The notes below the pieces were generated by a model. That model was not told the DNA's origin, ran no database searches, and saw only the letters and a program-made list of their open reading frames with translations. This document shows, piece after piece, positions 1 through 4,987 of a stretch of DNA of 6,620 nucleotides; the stretch's first letter is position 1; the number at the start of each line of letters is the position of its first letter. The stretch is from an uncultured Clostridia bacterium (GTDB lineage: Bacteria > Bacillota > Clostridia > Oscillospirales > Oscillospiraceae). Made by a program: the position numbers and the translations under genes. The stretch spans positions 1 through 6,620 of the forward strand of contig CAMVOG010000136.1 in assembly GCA_947169005.1 (NCBI GenBank), read 5' to 3'.

Positions 1-335
1 ACGATCTCGTAGTCCATCGGATGGTCCAGCATCTCCACGCCCAGGCGCTCAAGCTGGGCCTGGAAGAAACCGGGGAAGTCCTCCTCCCCCCGGGTCATGA
101 AGAGGGAAAGCTTGTCCGTGATGGTATAGGCGTCCCGGGGATAGCGCTTGGCCACTGACTCCCGGAAGGCCACCTCGCTGAAGGTGCCGTGATAGGGCGC
201 GGCGGTGTCGAAATAGGTGAAGCCATCGGCGAGATACCGATCCACCATTTTGTTCAGGGTCTCCAGGTCGATCTCCGTTTGCTTCTGCGGGTCCTTCAGC
301 GGCAGGCGCATCAGACCAAAGCCGAGTTTTTTCAT
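1..335 (-). CDS. Aldo/keto reductase, N-terminal part (3' end beyond left edge)
   Basis: This is the first 111 codons of an NAD(P)H-dependent aldo/keto reductase, a cytoplasmic TIM-barrel oxidoreductase. The protein opens with MKKLGFGLMRLP, the usual first strand of the family. It then shows FDTAAPYHGTFSE (D43 and Y48 as the expected catalytic Asp and Tyr) and ITDKL with K75 as the expected catalytic Lys. The start is ATG at 335, 5 bases after a GGAGGAATT-type ribosome binding site. It lies 21 bases downstream of the Gx-like gene on the same strand, so it is probably the last visible member of the apbE operon. The GFGLMRLP opening and the long N-terminal segment resemble the larger aldo/keto reductases that carry a C-terminal ferredoxin-like 4Fe-4S domain, but that part is outside the window. 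Near the edge the usual GVDYxDxxxxH segment reads GVEMLDHPMDYEIV, which is atypical. The substrate is unknown. Confidence 0.85.
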   Translation of the reverse strand, partial: MKKLGFGLMRLPLKDPQKQTEIDLETLNKMVDRYLADGFTYFDTAAPYHGTFSEVAFRESVAKRYPRDAYTITDKLSLFMTRGEEDFPGFFQAQLERLGVEMLDHPMDYEI

Positions 336-356
336 ACCAATTCCTCCATATCGTTA

Positions 357-860
357 TTATTTGAACAGACTTGTATGTTCCAGCCGCCCCACCGCGAACT
401 GGGCGCAGAGGCCGGTAAAGAGCCCCGCCGCGATGCCCGAGACCATCAGCACGGGAAGGTAGACCAGGATCGCCGGGGTCCCCGTGACGACGACGGCCAC
501 GGCCATTTGCCCCAGGTTGTGGGCCACGGCCCCCAAAACGCCGCAGACCCAGATCTGCTTCATGGTCAGCAGCTTTCGCAGCAAAAGCATGAGGAGATAG
601 CACAGGAGCCCCCCCGCCAGGGAATAGGCCAGGGCCATGACCTGACCGGAGAAGAGAGAGCCCAGCAAGATGCGGGTCAGCAGGATCGCCAGGGTGTTCG
701 CCGGGCCCAGAAGAAACATGGAAAAGACCGTGACGATATTCGCAAGGCCCAGCTTCACGCCGGGGATGGGCGTGAGATTCGGAAGCTGCAGCTCCACGAT
801 AAAGATGCCCAGGGCCATGGCGGCCAGCACCGCCGCCCGGGTAAGACGCTTGAGCTTCAT
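357..860 (-). CDS. Gx/HepI-type membrane protein (ECF transporter S-component-like)
   Basis: A 167-residue, very hydrophobic integral membrane protein. It matches the family long annotated as heptaprenyl diphosphate synthase component I, now usually called Gx transporter family and placed among the substrate-binding S components of ECF transporters. Family signatures are IPGVKLGLANIVTVFSM (residues 32-48), RILLGSLFSGQ (63-73), SLAGGLLCY (80-88) and GAVAHNLGQMAVA (110-122). About five membrane segments are apparent. The start is ATG at 860, chosen because an AAGGGGG ribosome binding site lies just upstream. The open frame extends further upstream to 974, but that part overlaps the preceding gene and is not membrane-like. 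It begins 10 bases after the NusG-II gene. The same pair occurs in Firmicutes flavin-based electron-transfer loci, where I recall the Gx-like member named EetB. The transported substrate, if any, is unknown. A prenyl synthase role is unlikely. Confidence 0.87.
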   Translation of the reverse strand: MKLKRLTRAAVLAAMALGIFIVELQLPNLTPIPGVKLGLANIVTVFSMFLLGPANTLAILLTRILLGSLFSGQVMALAYSLAGGLLCYLLMLLLRKLLTMKQIWVCGVLGAVAHNLGQMAVAVVVTGTPAILVYLPVLMVSGIAAGLFTGLCAQFAVGRLEHTSLFK

Positions 861-870
861 GGGCGCCCCC

Positions 871-1251
871 TTACTGCGAGACTGTGTCGATCCCGTCCGC
901 GGCCTTGGCGGAGGTCTCGATACGGATGACCAGGCGGTGGGGCAGACAGACGATGGGTGCGGCGGAATCCGCAAGCCAGCCCGCGTGGACGCAAACCTGG
1001 TCCGGACAGTCCGCCTCCAGGACCCGGATGCGGCCCGGGGCGACCTCGATCACGTTCTCCCTGGCCCCGTCCGATACGGTAAAGGTGAAGCTCTCCGTCA
1101 CGGCAGAAAGGTCGATGGAACGGACGCAGACGCCGTTCTGATAGATATTCGCCACGGTGCCGGAGGCACCCCGGCCCAGCAGCAGGAAGCAGAAGGCCAG
1201 GGATACCAGCAGCAGGGCCCCGATCAGGATGATCCAGCTTCTCGTCCTCAT
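871..1251 (-). CDS. NusG domain II-containing membrane-anchored protein
   Basis: A 126-residue protein with one N-terminal membrane segment (about residues 6-26, preceded by RTR) and an extracytoplasmic NusG-domain-II-like beta domain. The diagnostic core is GRIRVLEADCPDQVCVHAGW (residues 73-92) followed by IVCLPHRLVIRI (100-111). It contains the three conserved cysteines C82, C87 and C102. It is not the transcription factor NusG: there is no NGN or KOW domain and the protein is membrane-anchored. Its ATG overlaps the apbE stop by four bases (ATGA at 1251-1248) and no strong ribosome binding site is seen, so translation is probably coupled to apbE. Such proteins sit beside ApbE, FMN-binding and Gx proteins in Firmicutes electron-transfer loci, where I recall the equivalent being called EetA. 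The molecular function is unproven. The conserved Cys-rich surface suggests a redox or metal role, which is inference. Confidence 0.9.
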   Translation of the reverse strand: MRTRSWIILIGALLLVSLAFCFLLLGRGASGTVANIYQNGVCVRSIDLSAVTESFTFTVSDGARENVIEVAPGRIRVLEADCPDQVCVHAGWLADSAAPIVCLPHRLVIRIETSAKAADGIDTVSQ

Positions 1252-2288
1252 GGCTCGATCACCGTCACCTTCGCCCCGGCGTATTCGTCCAGAGGCCGGA
1301 AGCTCTCCGCCAGCCCGGCGGTGACGAGGATCTCCCTCTCCGCCGTGACGAAAATCGCCTCAAAGTCCTCGCTCTCCCGCCAGAGCGCCGCGGCCCGCTC
1401 GGCCCCCATAACAAAGAGAGCGGTGGAAAGCCCGTCGCAGGTAAGCCCGTTCTCCCCCACCACCGTGACGGAAACGAGGCCGCTGTCCGCGGGGGCTCCG
1501 GTGGCCGGGTCCAGGATGTGCCAGTAGGTTTTGCCCTCCTGCTCAAAATAGCGCTCATAGCCGCCGGAGGTGATCACGGCCTTGTCTGTGATCTCCACGA
1601 CGCCCAGATAGCCGCTGCCGCCGAAGGGGTCCGCCACCGCTACCCGCCAGGGGCTCCCGTCCGGCTTCGCCCCCAGGGCGTGGACGTTGCCGCCCAGATT
1701 CAGCAGGGCCGAGGTAACGCCCTGCTCCCGCCAGAACTCGATCACCCGGGTGCTGGCGTAGCCCTTGGCCACGCTGCCCAGGTCGATCTCCATGCCCGCG
1801 GGCAGCTTTACCCGGCTGAGGCCGTCGAAGTCGATGCGGGTGTAATCCACATTCTCCAAAAGGGACTCCAGTTCCTCAGCCGCGGGAACGCGATATTCCT
1901 CCGCAGTGAAGCCCCAGGCCCGGACCAGAGGATAGATGGAGAGGTCCAGGGCCCCGCCCGTGCGCGCGCAGAGGGCCAAGCCTCCGGAGAGCAGCTCTGC
2001 CGTCTCCGGGGACAGCTCCCCTTCCCCGCTTTCGTTCAGCGCGTGGATCTCGCTGGCCGGGTCTGTTACGGAGAACAGGTCCTCCAGGCGGTAGATCTCC
2101 CGCTCCGCCTCCCGCAGCTGTTCCTCCGTGCCCCAAAGGCGCAGATCCATCACCGTGTCCATGGCGAAGATGGTGGAGGTCCGTTCTTCCGCCTGTGGGG
2201 CGGCCTCTTCCGTTTTCTCCCCACTTTGGGCGGAACAGGCGCAGAGAAGGACCAAGGCCAGGAGCAGAGGCAGCAATTTCCGAATCAT
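1248..2288 (-). CDS. apbE: FAD:protein FMN transferase, lipoprotein
   Basis: A 346-residue ApbE-family enzyme that transfers FMN from FAD to a threonine or serine of exported target proteins, using Mg2+. It acts on the outer face of the membrane. The N terminus is a lipoprotein signal (MIRKLL, hydrophobic run, lipobox LCAC) with C18 as the likely lipidated cysteine. Family motifs appear in order: STIFAMDTVMDLRLWG (residues 38-53), ALDLSIYPLVRAWGF (113-127), IDLGSVAKGYA (168-178), LLNLGGNVHALG (195-206), VITSGGYERYF (238-248), HILDPATGAP (257-266, with the metal-binding Asp) and CDGLSTALFVMG (284-295). Length is normal for the family. The start is ATG at 2288, after an AAGGAAG ribosome binding site. 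It is the first gene of a minus-strand operon with the NusG-II and Gx genes. The targets are not identified. The adjacent surface protein carries two candidate motifs, and Rnf or FMN-bind proteins outside the window are equally possible. Confidence 0.95.
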   Translation of the reverse strand: MIRKLLPLLLALVLLCACSAQSGEKTEEAAPQAEERTSTIFAMDTVMDLRLWGTEEQLREAEREIYRLEDLFSVTDPASEIHALNESGEGELSPETAELLSGGLALCARTGGALDLSIYPLVRAWGFTAEEYRVPAAEELESLLENVDYTRIDFDGLSRVKLPAGMEIDLGSVAKGYASTRVIEFWREQGVTSALLNLGGNVHALGAKPDGSPWRVAVADPFGGSGYLGVVEITDKAVITSGGYERYFEQEGKTYWHILDPATGAPADSGLVSVTVVGENGLTCDGLSTALFVMGAERAAALWRESEDFEAIFVTAEREILVTAGLAESFRPLDEYAGAKVTVIEP

Positions 2289-2331
2289 CTTGTCTTCCTT
2301 TCACGAGAGGCGCTTGCCTCTTCAATTGCTT

Positions 2332-2360
2332 ATTATACAAAAAAAGAGGGCCCTTGGAAA
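2332..2360 (-). promoter_or_regulatory. Predicted sigma-A promoter of the apbE operon
   Basis: On the minus strand a perfect -10 box TATAAT (2337 down to 2332) has a -35-like TTTCCA (2360 down to 2355) exactly 17 bases upstream. Transcription would start near 2325, leaving a leader of about 37 bases before the apbE ATG. The spacer contains the T-run of an upstream terminator hairpin. A small hairpin (AGAGGC at 2306-2311, GCTT loop, GCCTCT at 2316-2321) lies in the leader next to the ribosome binding site. Its role is unknown and it could be chance. Confidence 0.6.
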
Positions 2361-2367
2361 GCCCCCT
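2339..2367 (-). terminator. Second terminator-like hairpin upstream of apbE
   Basis: Read on the minus strand, AGGGGGC (2367-2361) can pair with GCCCTCT (2351-2345), with one G-U wobble and a 9-base loop. Seven Ts (2345-2339) follow. It would back up the terminator at 2382-2428 for transcription coming from the surface-protein gene. Its T-run falls inside the spacer of the apbE promoter. Confidence 0.55.
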
Positions 2368-2381
2368 GTGTGAATTTTCTC

Positions 2382-2428
2382 AAAAAACGACTCCCGGTTG
2401 GAGGGCGGCACAGGCCGCCCCCCACCGG
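2382..2428 (-). terminator. Rho-independent terminator of the SLH surface-protein gene
   Basis: It begins 12 bases after the stop of the surface-protein gene. On the minus strand the inner stem GGGCGGC (2420-2414) / GCCGCCC (2409-2403) has a 4-base loop. An outer stem CCGGT (2428-2424) / ACCGG (2398-2394) flanks it, and a run of six Ts (2387-2382) follows a few bases later. The short gap before the T-run makes it slightly imperfect. Confidence 0.7.
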
Positions 2429-2440
2429 AAAGGGAAAGGC

Positions 2441-4816
2441 TTATTTGCTGTAGAAGCGATAGAGGAAGGTGACGATATCGGCCCGCTTGCAGGCGTCCAT
2501 AGGCGCGAAGTGGGTCGCGTCCGCGCCGGTGGTCAGCTTCTCTCCGACAGCCCAAAGGACGGGCGCGTAGAAGTAATCACCCTCGGCCACGTCCTCAAAG
2601 ACGTTCTCGCCGCTGACCGCGCCGATCTTCAGCGCGCGCCAGAGGAAGGTAAGCACCTGGCCGCGGGTAACGGTGGCGTCGGGCGCGTAGTGGGTCGCGT
2701 CCACCCCAAGGGTGACGCCGTTTTCCCAGGCCCAGCGCACGGCGGTCTCATAATAGCCCGCGCTCTCCACATCCGTGAAGGGGATCGCCGCGGAGGAATT
2801 CGGGGAGCCGGCGGCCCGCCAGAGGAAAGTGAGCATCTCGGCACGGGTGGCGCTGCCCGCGGGATCGAAGACGGTCTCGCTCCTGCCGGCGGCGACGCCC
2901 TTTTCCACGGCCCAGTAGACAGGCGCGAAGTAATAGGCGCTCTCGTCCTTCACGTCCTCAAAGAGCTTCTTTTCGGGCTCCGTGGGCATAATGACGACGA
3001 TGGGCTCTGTCGGCCTCGTGGGCTCGGCGGTGTATTCCGCCGTCGCGGACTGATCGGCGTAATTATCGGTGACGACGGTGACGGCGTAGGTCTTGCCGCT
3101 CTCGGCAGCCTCGGCGGTGGTGACGACACCGTTCACCACGGGAACGTTCTCCGCGATGACGGTGGCCGTTTCACCCCGGCCCACCCGGGTCTTGACCGTG
3201 GCGACGGGATTCTCCGCGTCGGCGGGCAGGCCCTCGATTTTCAGACTGGTCGCGGAGGCAAAGGCCGCGGAGACGGCGCTGAGCTCCTGCCTGATGGGCA
3301 GCCCCACCGCGCAGGTGTACACGTTCTGCGCCGTGATGAACTTCACGCTCTGAACGGTCTTCCCCGCTGCGGAGGCGGTGGGCCAGCCGAGCTGGGTCTT
3401 CTGCCAGAAGCCCTGGATTACAGGCAGAGCCGTCTCGCTGCCGTCAGCAAAGGTGACGACGACGCCGTTTACGGGCTCCTCGATGGCGATGCCGTTCAGA
3501 CGGGCCTCGATGTAATTGCCGTGATGGGAATAATAGCTCGCCGTGGCCGTTACATTCTCCACTGCGGAGGCGCGGCCGCTGACGGCGCCGAAGGCGAAGC
3601 CCTCCTCCGCCGCGCTCAGCGCCTTATAGCGGGCAGGCTTCTCCGCCAGGGCATACCAGGAATAAGAGGGCGCGCAGAACAGAGCGTCCTTGCCGCTGAC
3701 CTCCGTCGGGGTGATGGTCTTCTCACGGCCGGAGACAATGCCGATGGTCTTCACGGTCTCGTCCGTCACCTGCAGGCTCTCGTCCAGGAGGCTCATATCG
3801 GGCACGAAGACCGGGAAGGTCGCGCCCAGGGCCTCGACCTCCGCGCCCTCGGCGGCGTCGGTCTCGTGATAAGAGCCGCCGGCGATGCCGCTGTTGGCGT
3901 ATTTCAGCGTCGCGCCGCTGACGGCGTCAAAGCTGCCGTTCTCCCCCAGCTCGGCGGCATAAAAAGCCTCATAGGGAATGTTCATCAGCACATAGCCCGC
4001 CTGGGAGATATTGAGCTCCGTGGCGTAGTCCTTGATGCTGCCGTCCTTGAGGTAGTAGCGCACGTTGGTGACGGTCTTGCCGCCCAGGTCCAGGTCGCTG
4101 AGGTTCCAGCCGATCTCGGTCCCGCGCCAGATGTTCACCACATGATGCAGGGCGTAGCGCTCCTCACCCGCCGTGATAACAACGGCGGACACGTTCTTCG
4201 CCTCCACCTCAACGCCGCTGAGCTTGATCTCGATATCCGCGTGGCGGGCGCCCACGGTGACTTCACCCGCAGCCTCACCGGTGACGGCGCTGCCATCAGC
4301 CGCGGCAAAGACGGCCTTGCCCTCCTCCACCGTCAGTTTCTTGCTGGAGACGGGCTCCTCGCTCAGCACGTAATAGGAGTAGCTGGGGGCCTCCTGCAGG
4401 GCCTCCACGCCTCTGAGCTCCACGGTGCTGGTCTGCCCGCGGGCGGTCATTTCATAGGTCAGATAGGCCTCGTCCGTGATCTCCGTTCCGCCAAGGGCAG
4501 CGAGGTCCGATTTCGCGGCAAAGACGGGGTACATGACGCCCGCAATGCCCTCGCTCGTCACGGCCTCCTCGCTCTGGTGGTAGCTGGCTCCGTTCACGTT
4601 CACGTTCCGGGCCTTGCCGTTCAGCGTGGCGGACGTGATGGCGTCCACCGCGTTCTCGTTGGCGTAGAAATCCCCGTAGGGGATGTTCATGAGAACATAA
4701 ACGCCGTCCTCCTCGGCAGGCGCCTCCCCCTCCGCTGCCAGGGCTCCGCCGGAGAGCCCGAGAGCGAGGGTCAGCGCCAGCACCAGCGCCAGGACCCAGG
4801 GTCTGCTTCTTTTCAA
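2441..4816 (-). CDS. Secreted surface protein: two tandem Tp47-like modules, Ig-like domain, three SLH repeats
   Basis: A 791-residue exported protein. Residues 1-27 form a signal peptide (KRSR, long Leu/Ala core, ALA before the mature end). Two homologous modules follow (about 39-269 and 274-508). Each opens with YVLMNIPYxxFYAxE and contains DA[IV][ST][SG]AT, then SYH, YPVF or FPVF, APSYSxY and a W-rich end (IWRGTEIGW / FWQKTQLGW). They resemble the treponemal Tp47 lipoprotein family. An Ig-like segment similar to the Tp47 C domain (about 520-595) and a Pro/Thr-rich linker lead to three SLH repeats (618-666, 679-727, 740-789), which should bind secondary cell-wall polymer. I chose the TTG at 4816 because AAGGAGG lies 8 bases before it. 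An in-frame ATG at 4840 adds eight polar residues but would place this site inside the gene. Function is unknown. Beta-lactam binding by Tp47 should not be transferred here. D-x-x-[ST]-[SG]-A-T at residues 58-64 and 297-303 fits the ApbE flavinylation motif. Confidence 0.85.
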   Translation of the reverse strand: MKRSRPWVLALVLALTLALGLSGGALAAEGEAPAEEDGVYVLMNIPYGDFYANENAVDAITSATLNGKARNVNVNGASYHQSEEAVTSEGIAGVMYPVFAAKSDLAALGGTEITDEAYLTYEMTARGQTSTVELRGVEALQEAPSYSYYVLSEEPVSSKKLTVEEGKAVFAAADGSAVTGEAAGEVTVGARHADIEIKLSGVEVEAKNVSAVVITAGEERYALHHVVNIWRGTEIGWNLSDLDLGGKTVTNVRYYLKDGSIKDYATELNISQAGYVLMNIPYEAFYAAELGENGSFDAVSGATLKYANSGIAGGSYHETDAAEGAEVEALGATFPVFVPDMSLLDESLQVTDETVKTIGIVSGREKTITPTEVSGKDALFCAPSYSWYALAEKPARYKALSAAEEGFAFGAVSGRASAVENVTATASYYSHHGNYIEARLNGIAIEEPVNGVVVTFADGSETALPVIQGFWQKTQLGWPTASAAGKTVQSVKFITAQNVYTCAVGLPIRQELSAVSAAFASATSLKIEGLPADAENPVATVKTRVGRGETATVIAENVPVVNGVVTTAEAAESGKTYAVTVVTDNYADQSATAEYTAEPTRPTEPIVVIMPTEPEKKLFEDVKDESAYYFAPVYWAVEKGVAAGRSETVFDPAGSATRAEMLTFLWRAAGSPNSSAAIPFTDVESAGYYETAVRWAWENGVTLGVDATHYAPDATVTRGQVLTFLWRALKIGAVSGENVFEDVAEGDYFYAPVLWAVGEKLTTGADATHFAPMDACKRADIVTFLYRFYSK
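2444..2965 (-). repeat. Three SLH repeats of the surface protein
   Basis: Each repeat of about 50 residues follows the pattern FxDV...YxxAVxWA...G(V/K)..G, then F.P...xTRAxxxTFLWRA. The key stretches are FEDVKDESAYYFAPVYWAV, FTDVESAGYYETAVRWAW and FEDVAEGDYFYAPVLWAV. The ends are TRAEMLTFLWRA, TRGQVLTFLWRA and KRADIVTFLYRF. The third repeat ends two residues before the stop. The wall-binding TRAE-type motif is intact only in repeat 1; repeats 2 and 3 read TRGQ and KRAD. The DNA of repeats 2 and 3 remains very similar around 2501-2525 and 2681-2705. Confidence 0.93.
3293..4702 (-). repeat. Tandem duplicated Tp47-like module within the surface protein
   Basis: Module 1 (4702-4010) and module 2 (3997-3293) align along their whole length. 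Paired landmarks are YVLMNIPYGDFYANE / YVLMNIPYEAFYAAE, DAITSATL / DAVSGATL, GASYH / GGSYH, MYPVF / TFPVF, APSYSYYVLSEEP / APSYSWYALAEKP, IEIKLSGVEVE / IEARLNGIAIE, NIWRGTEIGW / GFWQKTQLGW and GKTVTNVRYY / GKTVQSVKFI. Divergence is substantial, so the duplication is old rather than recent. Confidence 0.9.
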
Positions 4817-4824
4817 TTTACATT

Positions 4825-4831
4825 CCTCCTT
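4825..4831 (-). promoter_or_regulatory. Ribosome binding site that decides the TTG start of the surface-protein gene
   Basis: On the minus strand AAGGAGG (4831-4825) is followed by 8 bases and then TTG at 4816-4814, which opens directly into a classic signal peptide (KRSRPWVLALVLAL). The in-frame ATG at 4840-4838 has only a weak AAAGG upstream. Another ATG lies between the AAGGAGG and the TTG but is followed at once by TAA. Confidence 0.75.
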
Positions 4832-4841
4832 ATTGTCCATG

Positions 4842-4859
4842 TGTTAGCCTTTGCTAACA
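4842..4859. promoter_or_regulatory. Operator-like perfect inverted repeat at the surface-protein transcription start
   Basis: TGTTAGC (4842-4848) and GCTAACA (4853-4859) form a perfect 7-base inverted repeat with a 4-base centre. It starts where transcription from the predicted minus-strand promoter should begin, so it could be a repressor site or a 5'-terminal mRNA stem-loop. It shares the GTTAGC core with the palindrome at 4883-4906. The regulator is unknown. The core is superficially like DtxR-type iron-regulator half-sites, but I do not assign it. Confidence 0.5.
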
Positions 4860-4865
4860 ATATGG

Positions 4866-4894
4866 ATTATAACATGTGAGAAAGTAGTTTGCAA
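4866..4894 (-). promoter_or_regulatory. Predicted sigma-A promoter of the surface-protein gene
   Basis: On the minus strand the -10 box TATAAT (4871-4866) lies 17 bases from a -35-like TTGCAA (4894-4889). The predicted start is near 4859, giving a leader of about 43 bases before the TTG start. The -35 box lies inside the palindrome at 4883-4906, and the start point coincides with the inverted repeat at 4842-4859, so both sites are well placed to control this promoter. Confidence 0.65.
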
Positions 4895-4906
4895 GTGCTA
4901 ACTACT
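4883..4906. promoter_or_regulatory. Operator-like 24-base palindrome over the -35 box
   Basis: AGTAGTTTGCA (4883-4893), a 2-base centre and TGCTAACTACT (4896-4906) pair at 10 of 11 positions. The palindrome covers the -35 element of the surface-protein promoter and lies about 45 bases upstream of the -10 box of the divergent peptidase gene. Its better half contains GTTAGCA, also found in the inverted repeat at 4842-4859, which suggests one regulator binding both. No T-run follows it on either strand that would make it a convincing terminator. Confidence 0.5.
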
Positions 4907-4947
4907 ATTTTTTAACAAGGTTGGGAGTAGATTCTTGCACAAAGGCA

Positions 4948-4956
4948 TGGTATAAT
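4948..4956 (+). promoter_or_regulatory. Predicted extended -10 promoter of the M42 peptidase gene
   Basis: TGGTATAAT gives a perfect -10 box (4951-4956) with the TG of an extended -10 at 4948-4949. No good -35 hexamer lies at 16-18 bases, which is usual for extended -10 promoters. Transcription would start near 4963, after the ATG at 4955, which helps to exclude that ATG as the translation start. Confidence 0.6.
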
Positions 4957-4987
4957 GAGCTCGGCCATTGGCCTGGGAGGTATGAAC

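Noticed and set aside
357..860. Heptaprenyl diphosphate synthase component I as the function of the Gx-like protein.
   Set aside because: It is a multi-pass membrane protein without prenyltransferase motifs. The old family name does not describe this protein.
861..974. An N-terminal extension of the Gx-like protein up to an ATG at 974.
   Set aside because: It overlaps the end of the NusG-II gene, encodes a Pro/Ser/Arg-rich stretch unlike the family, and the ATG at 860 has its own ribosome binding site.
871..1251. Transcription antitermination role for the NusG-II protein.
   Set aside because: It has a membrane anchor and lacks the NGN and KOW domains of NusG. Only the domain-II fold is shared.
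1518..2453. A 311-codon plus-strand open frame opposite apbE.
   Set aside because: It runs against an apbE frame with every family motif, is low in complexity, and reads through both terminators upstream of apbE. It is a shadow of GC-rich coding DNA.
2195..4879. An 894-codon open frame on the plus strand opposite the surface-protein gene.
   Set aside because: It is antisense to a gene with a clear signal peptide and SLH repeats. Its predicted protein is Gly/Arg/Asp/His-rich with no recognisable domain, and long antisense frames are expected opposite GC-rich codons. It has no ribosome binding site or promoter that I can see.
4892..4901. AGTGCTAA resembling half of a CIRCE heat-shock operator.
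   Set aside because: The other half TTAGCACTC is not present at the 9-base spacing that CIRCE needs. The sequence is better explained as one arm of the palindrome at 4883-4906.
4955..4987. An earlier start of the M42 peptidase at ATG 4955.
   Set aside because: This ATG overlaps the -10 box TATAAT, so it would not be in the transcript. GGGAGG is correctly spaced only for the ATG at 4988.
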